Of a stretch of 64,000 nucleotides of DNA, positions 17,601 to 26,496 are shown one piece after another; position 1 is the first letter of the stretch; the number at the start of each line of letters is the position of its first letter. The stretch comes from Alkaliphilus pronyensis (GTDB lineage: Bacteria > Bacillota > Clostridia > Peptostreptococcales > Natronincolaceae): positions 23,670 to 87,669 of the forward strand of contig NZ_WBZC01000026.1 of the NCBI RefSeq assembly GCF_009017275.1. Reading direction: 5' to 3'. The notes under the pieces were generated by a model. It was not told the origin of the DNA, did no database searches, and worked only from the letters and a program-made list of their open reading frames with translations. A program made the translations under genes and the position numbers.

Positions 17601-18866
17601 TTACCAGCTAGCGGTAGCTAAATTACCTTTTTCAGCCAGCTGTAATTCTGTATCCGTATTAATATAATCTATCATGGCTTTTTTATAATCAAAAATAGCT
17701 TGATCTATTTCTTGCTTTTGCAGATTATATTGTAGCTTACTAATAACTCCAGTTTTGTATTGAACTTCAAGCTGAAGCATTTTTTCATCAGCCAATAGCT
17801 TATTTCTTAACTGTTGAACTAAGTCACTGCCTAGCTGATTATGTCTAAAATATAAGCTTTTAACTAAGTGTTCAAAATCCCTCTTTGTTTGCTTTTCATT
17901 TAACTCTGCCTCATCAGCTTCATATACGCTAATTAAATATTCAGTGTCATCTTCTTCATAGGCTATTTGAAGTTTTTCAACTATTTCAGCATTAACCTCA
18001 GTTAATCTTTCTACTTTTTTAAGGTCTAGACTTTGCTCCATAAATCCTTTTAATACATTTTCAAGCTTATACTTTTTAATACTAACGGCACCAGGAAGCT
18101 CAAACAGAATATCTATATTATCACTTACTTCTATATTTAAATCTGTCTTTAATTTTTCAATTGCCTGTTCAATTGAATTATCCAGCTTTTCGATGCTTAG
18201 TTCTAGGTTAATCTTTTGTGTTTCAAGATTATTGACTGCTAGCTCAGTAGTAAGGTCTAGCTCCTTCTTTGTTTTCTCTACATTTAGTTGCATATCAATA
18301 TTAGCAATACTTTTTTCTAACAAATCTCTTTGTTCTTTTAATATTAGTAATTGATAGTAATCTTTTTGAAGCTGATATTTTAACAATTCAATGTCATTTT
18401 GCTTTTTTATGTCGGCCTGTTGATCTTCTAGCACCATCATTTCTAGGTTTTTCATCATGCTTGCTTCTTGCTTAAGTAATGCTTTATAATTGTCGGTGGC
18501 AGCTTCTACAGTATGCATCATTCCATGGTAATATTGGAATGCCGCTTGCTCTTCATTACTACCTTTCGAAGCACTATAGTACTCATCTCGTGCTTGCTTT
18601 CTTTGCTTTACCACACTGTCTGTGTACTTCCCAGCCCTTTCAACTTGCTTCTGTAAATCTTCATAATCCTCTAGGGTTTCTTCATATCTAAGCTTTAGAA
18701 GCCTATTATCTAAATCTAATTTCTTAATCTCGATATTTTCCTCTAAGAATCGATTTGTTAGCTCTTCTAATCCTAATGGAGTTTTGCTTTCCACTGCTAA
18801 AGCAGAACTGGATAACATTAAAGCTACTAATATTGTACAAATAATATTTCTTTTTAACCTTAGCAT
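17601..18866 (-). CDS. TolC-like exported coiled-coil protein
   Basis: The 421-residue protein has a signal peptide (about 1-24, ending SSSALAVES) followed by long heptad-rich helices through to the C-terminus. Near residue 385 it has LEVQYKTGVISKLQYNLQKQEI, close to the TolC/OMF phrase 'Y..G.is...l..a...l'. Proteins annotated as the TolC family occur in clostridia although these lack an outer membrane. It may act as a wall-side adaptor or periplasm-like coiled-coil partner of an export system. No transporter gene is adjacent. A GAGGTGATAAA site supports the start. Confidence 0.65.
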   Translation of the reverse strand: MLRLKRNIICTILVALMLSSSALAVESKTPLGLEELTNRFLEENIEIKKLDLDNRLLKLRYEETLEDYEDLQKQVERAGKYTDSVVKQRKQARDEYYSASKGSNEEQAAFQYYHGMMHTVEAATDNYKALLKQEASMMKNLEMMVLEDQQADIKKQNDIELLKYQLQKDYYQLLILKEQRDLLEKSIANIDMQLNVEKTKKELDLTTELAVNNLETQKINLELSIEKLDNSIEQAIEKLKTDLNIEVSDNIDILFELPGAVSIKKYKLENVLKGFMEQSLDLKKVERLTEVNAEIVEKLQIAYEEDDTEYLISVYEADEAELNEKQTKRDFEHLVKSLYFRHNQLGSDLVQQLRNKLLADEKMLQLEVQYKTGVISKLQYNLQKQEIDQAIFDYKKAMIDYINTDTELQLAEKGNLATASW

Positions 18867-18964
18867 TTTATCACCTCATAATGTATTTGTTTCTATTATA
18901 CATTTTTATATACGATATTACTTGTAAAATGTCTATTTTAATATATTAAAAAATTATTAACTGC

Positions 18965-20812
18965 TTAGCTTGTTCTTTTATATGTTGGCACCATCTTCAC
19001 CATGTATTCTTTTATCTCGTCTCTATTATCGCCAATAATATCCCTTAGTATTTCCAGCTCTCTAACCAAAAGCTTAAAATCTGTAAATACTGGCTTACCA
19101 ATAAAAATCTTTTCGTGCTTAGTTGCCTCAAGGCCCTCCTCCTCCATTAAAAGCTCCTCATACAGCTTTTCACCAGGACGAAGTCCGGTTATTTTTATTT
19201 GAATATCAGCTTCAGGTTCAAACCCAGATAATCTGATAAGATTTTTAGCTAAATCAATAATTTTTACAGGCTCACCCATATCTAATACAAATATCTCTCC
19301 ACCCTTAGCCATAGCACCTGCTTGCACAACAAGCTGTACTGCCTCAGGAATTGTCATAAAGTATCTTGTTACCTCAGGATGTGTCACAGTTACTGGTCCG
19401 CCTTCAGAAATTTGCTTTCGAAAAAGGGGAATTACACTTCCATTACTCCCAAGTACATTACCAAAGCGTACTGCAACAAATTCTGTTTTACTAATAATAT
19501 TTATAGATTGAATAATCATTTCAGCAACCCTTTTAGTGGCACCCATTATGTTGGTTGGATTAACGGCTTTGTCGGTGGATATTAACACAAAGCGTTTTGC
19601 ACCATACTTATGGGCACATTCCGCAACATTTTTTGTGCCAAAAACGTTATTTTTAATAGCCTCCTGTGGATTATTCTCCATTAGAGGTACATGCTTATGG
19701 GCAGCTGCGTGAAAAACAATTTCGGGAAGATATTGTTTAAAGATTTCCTCCATACGACCCTTATCTCTTACAGATGCTATTAATATATCAAGATTTAACT
19801 GAGGATGCTTTCTTAATAGCTCATTTTGAATATCATAGGCATTGTTTTCATAAATATCTAGTATTAAAAGCCTTTTAGGCTTAAAGCCAGCAATTTGACG
19901 ACAAAGCTCCGCCCCTATTGAACCACCGCCCCCAGTAACAAGTACGGTTTTACTTTCTAGGTAATCACTTATTTCGTCTAAATCTACCTTTACAGGGTCT
20001 CTTCCTAATAAATCTTCTATATCAACATCTCTAATCTCCTTAATGGTTACCTTACCATCAATTAGCTCAAATATACCAGGCACAATTTTTAACTTGCACT
20101 TTGTTTTACTACACTCTTCTACTATTTCCCTAATATCCTTTTTATTAGATGAGGGTATTGCAATTATTATTTCATCAATCCTTTTAGATTCTGCAATCTT
20201 TTTTATGTGATACCTGTCTCCTAAAACTGGAACACCATTTATTCTTGAACCCAGCTTTGAGTCATCGTCATCAATAATTGCTACTGCTTTACTATGGAGG
20301 TTATCATGGTTTTTTAATTCTTTAATAACTAGTGCACCTGCCTGACCAGCACCAATAATCATTACTCTTTTTGTTTCCTTCTTTTTTCCGAAGCTAAAAA
20401 ACGAGGTCTCAGATATCCCACGAGTTGCCCTAATACTAAAGCGTACTCCACCTATTAAAACTATATCTAATATAAAGGCTAATATGTATATACTTCTTGG
20501 AAAGCTTTGCTGAGAGATAACCATGTAAGACACTACGCCAGCATTGGCAACAAAGGAGGTTAAAACAATTTGGAATAACTCCTCTATACTTGCATACTTC
20601 CATAGGTTCTTATACATACCAAATACATAAAATATTATGATTTTAAGCATGCTTAAAGAGAATATGTTTTCTTTATATACAGCAATATATGGTGCAACTA
20701 CTTTACCAGTAAAATCTCCTTCAAATCTTATGTAAAAGGCTATCAAAAAAGCTAAATTTATAAGTATTATATCTATAGCAATTAAAAAAGCCCCTATCAT
20801 TTTCTTTTTCAT
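18965..20812 (-). CDS. Membrane-bound nucleotide-sugar 4,6-dehydratase (CapD/PglF/EpsC type)
   Basis: From the ATG at 20812 (GGCGGTGA site upstream) the protein has 615 residues. It has four N-terminal membrane helices (to about residue 130), a CoA-binding-like Rossmann domain (MIIGAGQAGALVIKEL), and a C-terminal SDR domain with VTGGGGSIGAELC. The active region is STDKAVNPTNIMGATKR, where Met replaces the usual SDR tyrosine, as in PglF/WbpM-type enzymes. It should convert UDP-GlcNAc to the UDP-4-keto-6-deoxy sugar with retention of configuration. CapE (33872-34891) is the inverting enzyme type, so the locus encodes both routes. It opens the polysaccharide region. Confidence 0.88.
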   Translation of the reverse strand: MKKKMIGAFLIAIDIILINLAFLIAFYIRFEGDFTGKVVAPYIAVYKENIFSLSMLKIIIFYVFGMYKNLWKYASIEELFQIVLTSFVANAGVVSYMVISQQSFPRSIYILAFILDIVLIGGVRFSIRATRGISETSFFSFGKKKETKRVMIIGAGQAGALVIKELKNHDNLHSKAVAIIDDDDSKLGSRINGVPVLGDRYHIKKIAESKRIDEIIIAIPSSNKKDIREIVEECSKTKCKLKIVPGIFELIDGKVTIKEIRDVDIEDLLGRDPVKVDLDEISDYLESKTVLVTGGGGSIGAELCRQIAGFKPKRLLILDIYENNAYDIQNELLRKHPQLNLDILIASVRDKGRMEEIFKQYLPEIVFHAAAHKHVPLMENNPQEAIKNNVFGTKNVAECAHKYGAKRFVLISTDKAVNPTNIMGATKRVAEMIIQSINIISKTEFVAVRFGNVLGSNGSVIPLFRKQISEGGPVTVTHPEVTRYFMTIPEAVQLVVQAGAMAKGGEIFVLDMGEPVKIIDLAKNLIRLSGFEPEADIQIKITGLRPGEKLYEELLMEEEGLEATKHEKIFIGKPVFTDFKLLVRELEILRDIIGDNRDEIKEYMVKMVPTYKRTS

Positions 20813-20944
20813 GTTTTCACCGCCAAAATAAATATAGTAGTATGAATATACCACATACTACTAATTATTATATCATTTGTATGCCTATAAAAATAGATGT
20901 TTAAGATTACAAAGATGTTACAAAGCTATAATATTACTATAGGG

Positions 20945-21727
20945 TTACTTATATTTTAAGTTTCCCCACTTAAATACTATTGCAGCTCCAAGAATAAAGG
21001 TAATTATAGATATTATTCCAATATCACTTGGAAAAAGAATTCTTGAAGAACCTAAAATTAATCCAGAAAAAAAATACAATATTTGAGCTTGATACTTAGA
21101 AAATAATTTGCTTAATATCTTTGCCATAATAATTAATCCAAAAAGTGCTCCAACAATAAATATTAGTAGGTTTACAACCTGAAACTCTTTTATTAGAAGT
21201 AGCATTTCTTCATATATACCCAATACTATTAGCACAGCACTACCAGATATTCCAGGAATTATCATTGCACAGCTGGAGATTAAGCCTGCTAAAAAAACAC
21301 TTTTTACTGTTAAGCCTCCCCCAGTTAATAGGGGTGGCATTTCCATAAGACTAAAGGATATAACTCCCCCAAAAATCAATAACAAAGCATTAACCTTTGA
21401 ATAATTGTTATTTCTTTTTATAATAAAGGGGATAGACATAAAAAGGCACCCCAGTATAAAGGCATAGGTTGGATTCCCGTGGAACTCCAGCAAATATGAT
21501 AGAATATAACTCCCAAAAAAGATTCCTGCCACCGTCCCAAATACCATTACTATATAGGGCTTAACATTAAACTTCAAAAGGTCCTTTATTATACTTTCAT
21601 AAATACCAAATATAACTAAAATGGTTCCACCACTCATGCCAGGTATTATTATTCCCAAACCTAAAATAACCCCTTTAATAAATAGTAGTGTTTGATTTTT
21701 ACTAAGGCTTTTAATTGCTTTATCCAT
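20945..21727 (-). CDS. popT: DUF368 protein, PopT-type undecaprenyl-phosphate translocase (copy 2)
   Basis: The 260-residue polytopic membrane protein is a paralogue of the one at 6251-6997. It has IIPGMSGGTILVIFGIYE near residue 27 and IIPGISGSAVLIVLGIYEE near 160. DUF368/PopT proteins recycle undecaprenyl phosphate across the membrane. Position beside the capsule-type genes fits a role in supplying the carrier lipid for polysaccharide assembly. AGGGGATGCAGA precedes the ATG. Expression relative to copy 1 cannot be judged from sequence. Confidence 0.8.
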   Translation of the reverse strand: MDKAIKSLSKNQTLLFIKGVILGLGIIIPGMSGGTILVIFGIYESIIKDLLKFNVKPYIVMVFGTVAGIFFGSYILSYLLEFHGNPTYAFILGCLFMSIPFIIKRNNNYSKVNALLLIFGGVISFSLMEMPPLLTGGGLTVKSVFLAGLISSCAMIIPGISGSAVLIVLGIYEEMLLLIKEFQVVNLLIFIVGALFGLIIMAKILSKLFSKYQAQILYFFSGLILGSSRILFPSDIGIISIITFILGAAIVFKWGNLKYK

Positions 21728-21800
21728 TCTGCATCCCCTTGCTTTATTTTACTGCTGTTTTTCTTACTGTAGTAATCTTGTATTATTTAGTACATTTATT

Positions 21801-21817
21801 GATCTCAGCGGCGTTAC
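21801..21817. other. Short match to the palindromic element
   Basis: GATCTCAGCGGCGTTAC matches the 5' edge of the element at 11780-11795 at nearly all positions. It may be a relic of the same mobile sequence, but it is short. Confidence 0.25.
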
Positions 21818-21844
21818 TAACAGCTTTCATATTACTATATCATT

Positions 21845-22723
21845 CTATGCTTCTTTTTCTCTATCTATTATTCTTACTAGGTAATCTAAAAACTCATCCC
21901 TAAGATCAGCTCGCCTTAATGCAAATTCTACAGTAGCCTCTAAAAACCCTTGCTTATTTCCAACATCATAGCGCTTGCCTTCAAAATTATAAGCATACAT
22001 TGCTTCTCTTTCAGCTAATTCCTTTAGGGCATCAGTAAGCTGTATCTCTCCACCTTTCCCGGGCTTTGTAGCCTCTAATATATGAAATATTGCTGGATTT
22101 ATAATATACCTTCCAAGTATAGCAACGTTTGATGGGGCTTCCCCTATAGATGGCTTTTCAATTAATCCCTTAACCTTATAAATTCTATCTTCTATATGTT
22201 TACCTTCTACTATACCATATTTGCTTACATCTTCATCGGCTACCTCTTGAACTCCTATAATAGATGTCTTATATTCTTCATAGGCTTCTATCATTTGCTT
22301 TAGACAGGGTTTACCGTTATAAACAATATCATCACCTAATAAAACAGCAAAGGGCTCATCACCAATAAAGCTCTTAGCGCAATAAATAGCGTGCCCAAGC
22401 CCTTTTGGCTCCTTCTGTCTAATGTAATGTATGTTTACCATGTCTGATATTTTTCTTACTTCAGCCAGTAAATCATCTTTACCTGATTTTTCTAGCTCAA
22501 GCTCTAACTCCACTGATTTATCAAAATGATTTTCAATGGAAGATTTGTTTCTACCTGTAATAATCAATATTTCTTCTATACCAGATTCTACTGCTTCTTC
22601 TATTATATATTGCAGGGTTGGTTTATCAACTATTGGTAGCATTTCCTTTGGTTGTGCCTTAGTTGCAGGAAGAAAGCGAGTTCCTAATCCTGCTGCTGGT
22701 ATAACTGCCTTACGTACCTTCAT
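21845..22723 (-). CDS. galU: UTP-glucose-1-phosphate uridylyltransferase
   Basis: The 292-residue protein is full length for GalU. It has the N-terminal nucleotidyltransferase signature AVIPAAGLGTRFLPATKAQPKEM and later GLGHAIYCAKSFIGDEPFAVLLGDD, IEKPS and GGEIQLTDAL. It makes UDP-glucose from glucose-1-phosphate and UTP. UDP-glucose feeds Ugd (24615-25781) to give UDP-glucuronate. A second, truncated galU end lies at 27310-27465. The C-terminus (NKQGFLEATVEFALRR...) is the part found again in that fragment. Confidence 0.93.
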   Translation of the reverse strand: MKVRKAVIPAAGLGTRFLPATKAQPKEMLPIVDKPTLQYIIEEAVESGIEEILIITGRNKSSIENHFDKSVELELELEKSGKDDLLAEVRKISDMVNIHYIRQKEPKGLGHAIYCAKSFIGDEPFAVLLGDDIVYNGKPCLKQMIEAYEEYKTSIIGVQEVADEDVSKYGIVEGKHIEDRIYKVKGLIEKPSIGEAPSNVAILGRYIINPAIFHILEATKPGKGGEIQLTDALKELAEREAMYAYNFEGKRYDVGNKQGFLEATVEFALRRADLRDEFLDYLVRIIDREKEA

Positions 22724-22798
22724 AAGCTTTTTCCTCCTATGTAAACTATTAAGCTCCTACTTTGGATATATTATATCATTTGAATAGGCAAAATTAAA

Positions 22799-22824
22799 TA
22801 GGGGAGAATAAATTCCCCCCCCTA
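22799..22824 (-). terminator. Terminator of the antiporter gene
   Basis: TAGGGGAG (22799-22806) pairs with the C-rich run ending at 22824. On the minus strand the stem is followed by TTTAATTTTG. It sits directly after the stop of the antiporter gene and before galU. Confidence 0.65.
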
Positions 22825-22831
22825 TATATGT

Positions 22832-24148
22832 TTACAGTATCATAGCTGCTATAATTCCAAATATAACCAATGGTATGTTGTAGTGAATAAAGGTTGGTAC
22901 ACAGGTGTCCCAAATATGATCGTGCTGACCATCAATATTTAACCCCGCTGTTGGCCCTAATGTACTATCAGAGGCCGGAGAGCCTGCATCCCCTAGGGCT
23001 GCTGCTGTACCTATTAATAGTATAGTAGCCTGAGGACTAAAGCCTATGGCAGTTGCTAATGGAACATAGATAGCTGCTATTATGGGGATAGTTCCAAAGG
23101 AAGTTCCTATACCCATAGTTATCACAAGTCCTACTAATATTAATACAGTTGAAGCTATGAATTGACTTCCACCCATTAAGCCTGATGCCGCTTGGACCAA
23201 TGCCTCAACTCCGCCTGTTTCTCTGATAATAGCACCATATCCTGCCGCAACCAGCATAACAAAGGCGATAAAGCCCATCATTCCGATACCGCTGTTTATC
23301 ATATCATCAATATCTTTCCATTTTATGGCTCCTCCCACAAGCATAATAGCCATACCAACAATGGCACCAAGATGTAACGAGCCTATAGGACTCAATTGTA
23401 TTGCTAAGGCAGATACAGCACCAATTAAGGCTACCCAATGGGTGCGTGTCATTTGTACTGGAGCTTCCTCAGATGCAGCAGCTACTTCCTCCTGAGATAA
23501 CTGTACATCTTCATAATCTCTAGCCTTTCTATAGCTAAAGAAAATAGCTACAATTAGACCTATTACCATGGCTAAACCTGGAATCCACATTACCTTCCAA
23601 ACATCTCCCTGAGCTATTGCCATTCCATTTTGTGACATTTGATCACTTATAATGCCATGAAATATCCATCCATACCCTACAGGCAATGCCACGTAGGGAG
23701 CCTTTAAACCAAAGGTCAATGCTGAGGCCACTGCCCTTCTATCGATTTTAAGCTTATTCATTACAGCAACTAACGGTGGAATCATGATAGGAATAAAGGC
23801 TATGTGTACAGGTATAAGGTTTTGTGAAAAACAGCTTACGATTGCAAGTACTACCACAAGAATAATTCCCTTTCCTTTAACCCATTGTACAATTTTTTTA
23901 GCCAACACCTCTGCAATTCCAGTTTTATGCAAGCATGCCGCCAATGCTCCAAGCAAAATATAGCTTAATGCTGTGCTAGAATTTCCACCCATGCCACCTA
24001 TCAAAGTTCCCATTATGTCTCCAATTGGCATACCAGCAAGTAATCCTCCAACCAAGGCTGCTATTATTAAAGATAGAATAACATTTAGCTTCAAAAGGCA
24101 TAACACTATCATTACAATAACAGATAAAACCACTGGGTTTGTTAACAT
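22832..24148 (-). CDS. Na+/H+ antiporter family membrane protein (YuiF/NhaC-like)
   Basis: The 438-residue protein has about 11-12 hydrophobic segments, with a cytoplasmic, Glu-rich loop near residue 210-235. Phrases such as SQNLIPVHIAFIPIMIPPL, GSPASDSTLGPTAGLN and IGTSFGTIPIIAAIYVPLA are typical of the putative Na+/H+ antiporter family close to NhaC and YuiF. Its substrate could instead be an amino acid or organic acid, since this group has been re-assigned in some species. It is unlikely to be part of the polysaccharide pathway. An AAAGGAGGGGG site precedes the ATG. Confidence 0.75.
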   Translation of the reverse strand: MLTNPVVLSVIVMIVLCLLKLNVILSLIIAALVGGLLAGMPIGDIMGTLIGGMGGNSSTALSYILLGALAACLHKTGIAEVLAKKIVQWVKGKGIILVVVLAIVSCFSQNLIPVHIAFIPIMIPPLVAVMNKLKIDRRAVASALTFGLKAPYVALPVGYGWIFHGIISDQMSQNGMAIAQGDVWKVMWIPGLAMVIGLIVAIFFSYRKARDYEDVQLSQEEVAAASEEAPVQMTRTHWVALIGAVSALAIQLSPIGSLHLGAIVGMAIMLVGGAIKWKDIDDMINSGIGMMGFIAFVMLVAAGYGAIIRETGGVEALVQAASGLMGGSQFIASTVLILVGLVITMGIGTSFGTIPIIAAIYVPLATAIGFSPQATILLIGTAAALGDAGSPASDSTLGPTAGLNIDGQHDHIWDTCVPTFIHYNIPLVIFGIIAAMIL

Positions 24149-24253
24149 AAAAATCCCCCTCCTTTTAACTTTATGAATATTAGTACAATTTTTTTTGTAA
24201 TACCTCCTTCCTTAGTTAATATATTTTACAAAAATAAGTTCTATGATATTAGT

Positions 24254-24290
24254 AAAGCACCCTTAGGTAATTTTTCATTACAGGTGCTTT
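24254..24290. terminator. Hairpin with terminator-like shape
   Basis: AAAGCACC (24254-24261) pairs with GGTGCTTT (24283-24290), followed on the plus strand by ATAGCCTTTTTTATTTC. No plus-strand gene ends here, so its function is unclear. Confidence 0.4.
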
Positions 24291-24385
24291 ATAGCCTTTT
24301 TTATTTCACTCTGCCCAGCTTCTAGCTTTGTCAGCCAATCTTTTGCTTCTTTAGGGTGTTTAATAAGCTGGCAAATACTTGACAC
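24278..24385 (-). pseudogene. Coding-like gene remnant
   Basis: On the minus strand, GTG at 24385 opens a 35-codon frame with a protein-like composition (ICQLIKHPKEAKDW, then LTKLEAGQSEIKKAIKHL). It reaches a stop at 24278. No RBS and no full-length gene are visible. It looks like the 3' end of a lost gene, in the 466-nt gap between the antiporter and ugd genes. The rest of that gap (24386-24614) is AT-rich and I see nothing else in it. Confidence 0.3.
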
Positions 24386-24614
24386 TTAAAGCTGTTGCTT
24401 AAAATTTTTCTATATGATACAAGTATATCATTATTATTAATACATTTTCAATAATAAATATTAATTCACAAGCAATTTCTAGAAAAATAACCTAACTGCA
24501 TATCCCTTTTAACTATTGCCGTAGGCTTAATAAATGCTTAGCTTTAGTCTTTCTTAGGACTTTGTGTAAAAAGTATATTTATACACAATGGTGTTGTTGG
24601 TTAAGACGCGTTTA

Positions 24615-25781
24615 TTAATCCCTACTAAATAAATCTCTTGTGTAGACTTTATCTACTGCATCTTTTATCTTATCAGATAGTCTATTGGCAACAATAATAT
24701 CCGAAATATTCTTAAACTCATTTAAGTCTTTTATAACTCTTGAGTTGTAGAAATAATCTTCTTGAAGAGCTGGCTCATATACCACCACTTCTATTCCCTT
24801 AGCCTTTATACGCTTCATGACACCCTGAATAGCAGATTGACGGAAGTTGTCAGAATCCATCTTCATAGTTAGTCTATAAATACCAACAACCTTCGGCTGT
24901 CTCTTGATAATCATTTCAGCGATATGGTCTTTCCTAGTTCTGTTTGCATCAACTATTGCACCCATTATATTTTGAGGCACGTCCTGGTAGTTAGCTAATA
25001 GCTGCTTTGTATCCTTTGGCAAGCAGTAGCCACCATAACCAAAGGAAGGATTATTATAGTGATTACCTATGCGTGGGTCAAGCCCAACACCTTCTATAAT
25101 CTGCTTAGTATCAAGTCCCCTCACCTCTGCATAGGAATCAAGCTCATTAAAATATGCCACCCTCATTGCAAGATAAGTATTAGCAAATAACTTAATTGCT
25201 TCTGCTTCTGTTGGATTTGTATAAAGTATAGGAACATCTTTTTTTATTGCTCCTTGTGTTAGCAGCTCTGCAAATATTCTTGCTCTTTCAGACTGCTCGC
25301 CAACCACAATTCTCGAAGGATAGAGGTTATCATATAATGCTTTTCCTTCTCTCAAAAACTCAGGGCTAAAGATTACATTATCTGTATCGAATTTTTCTTT
25401 GATTGCCTCTGTATATCCAACTGGTACGGTGGATTTAATAACCATTATAGCATCAGGATTAATTGCAAGTACATTTGCAATTACTGCTTCAACTGTTCTT
25501 GTGTTAAAATAGTTTTTTTCAGGGTCATAATTTGTTGGCGTTGAAATTATTACATACTCAGCATCTTTATAGGCTTCAAAGTTATCAGTTGTTGCTGTCA
25601 AGTTGAGTTCCTTTGTGGCAAGATATTCTTCAATCTCCTGATCAATAATGGGAGACTTTTTATTGTTAATTATATCAACCTTTTCTTTGATGATGTCTAA
25701 GGCTATTACTTCATTATGCTGTGCTAAAAGAACTGCATTAGACAGTCCAACGTATCCAGTGCCTGCTATAGTTATTTTCAT
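24615..25781 (-). CDS. ugd: UDP-glucose 6-dehydrogenase
   Basis: The 388-residue protein has an N-terminal NAD-binding motif ([20 protein letters not shown]) and the middle-domain signature ISTPTNYD, then STVPVGYT. The catalytic cysteine is in [13 protein letters not shown]. Length and motifs fit the shorter Ugd type. It oxidises UDP-glucose to UDP-glucuronate in two NAD+-dependent steps, so it should use GalU product. The 5' region (TGGAGGTAATAAACC) fixes the ATG. A short GGGC-GAA-GCCC hairpin lies in the leader near 25820. Confidence 0.92.
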   Translation of the reverse strand: MKITIAGTGYVGLSNAVLLAQHNEVIALDIIKEKVDIINNKKSPIIDQEIEEYLATKELNLTATTDNFEAYKDAEYVIISTPTNYDPEKNYFNTRTVEAVIANVLAINPDAIMVIKSTVPVGYTEAIKEKFDTDNVIFSPEFLREGKALYDNLYPSRIVVGEQSERARIFAELLTQGAIKKDVPILYTNPTEAEAIKLFANTYLAMRVAYFNELDSYAEVRGLDTKQIIEGVGLDPRIGNHYNNPSFGYGGYCLPKDTKQLLANYQDVPQNIMGAIVDANRTRKDHIAEMIIKRQPKVVGIYRLTMKMDSDNFRQSAIQGVMKRIKAKGIEVVVYEPALQEDYFYNSRVIKDLNEFKNISDIIVANRLSDKIKDAVDKVYTRDLFSRD

Positions 25782-26048
25782 GGTTTATTACCTCCAGAAA
25801 TCCTAAGTATTTGTTGGGCTTCGCCCCTTATTTGTTTATCATAATTATACTATATCAGATTTCTAACTACACTTCACTACAGACTTTTTTTTGATTATAG
25901 GTCAGTAATTGACACTTAGCATAGTTACAGATGCTCTTCTATGGTTTCTAGGGAATTAATTTCACCTCTTTATGAATGGCATTAAAAATGGACCAACTAA
26001 TCGTTAAGCTGATCCATCAAATCATATATAATTTAGAAAGCCTTACAT

Positions 26049-26083
26049 GTGCCGCCAAATTAGAAAGTAATCTGAACTAAGTT
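26049..26083. other. Deletion derivative of the palindromic element
   Basis: TAGAAAGTAA followed by TCTGAACTAAGTTTTCTTTA matches the element at 11838-11900 with its central palindromic part missing. The last 20 nt are identical. The copy lies next to the pRiA4b-type genes and the galU fragment. Confidence 0.35.
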
Positions 26084-26087
26084 TTCT

Positions 26088-26408
26088 TTATTTTCCTAAC
26101 TCCAGCAAATCCTCTAAAGGTTCATAGCCTTTATTGTTAAATACGTACTTCCACACCTCTCCATCGATGGTAGCAGTAATCAGTCCCATCACCTGCCCTG
26201 GTTTTTTCTGAAAGGTCATGGGCAGCTCACCAAAGAACTCTGTCCCAAAGGATGATTCAATGAAGTCCAGTTCATTGAAATAAATCGTCCTGATGAAGTT
26301 CAAAATGTTAAACTTAATCTGATCTTCGAGATTCAGGTCACCTTTTTTAAGCATTTTCTTTACTTCTATTTCTGAATACTTCAATTGGCCATCCCCTTTC
26401 AAGACCAT
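26088..26408 (-). CDS. Hypothetical protein
   Basis: The 106-residue protein, rich in charged and aromatic residues, has a segment FGTEFFGELPMTFQKKPGQ that I do not recognise. It lies 88 nt downstream of the pRiA4b ORF-3-like gene on the same strand. The palindromic element relic lies at its 3' end. It could be a small effector or adaptor of the neighbour, or an old remnant. I do not assign a function. Confidence 0.45.
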   Translation of the reverse strand: MVLKGDGQLKYSEIEVKKMLKKGDLNLEDQIKFNILNFIRTIYFNELDFIESSFGTEFFGELPMTFQKKPGQVMGLITATIDGEVWKYVFNNKGYEPLEDLLELGK

Positions 26409-26496
26409 TTTTAAGAACCGAATTATTTCTTCTTATTAATGGCAAACCATGCAGTAAATAGAACAATTACTTTCAACGCTCTTTTTAAATACTGAT

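Noticed and set aside
23192..23377. Histidine-rich plus-strand ORF in the antiporter gene
   Set aside because: Antisense to a clear membrane protein with strong family motifs; a by-product of the codons used.
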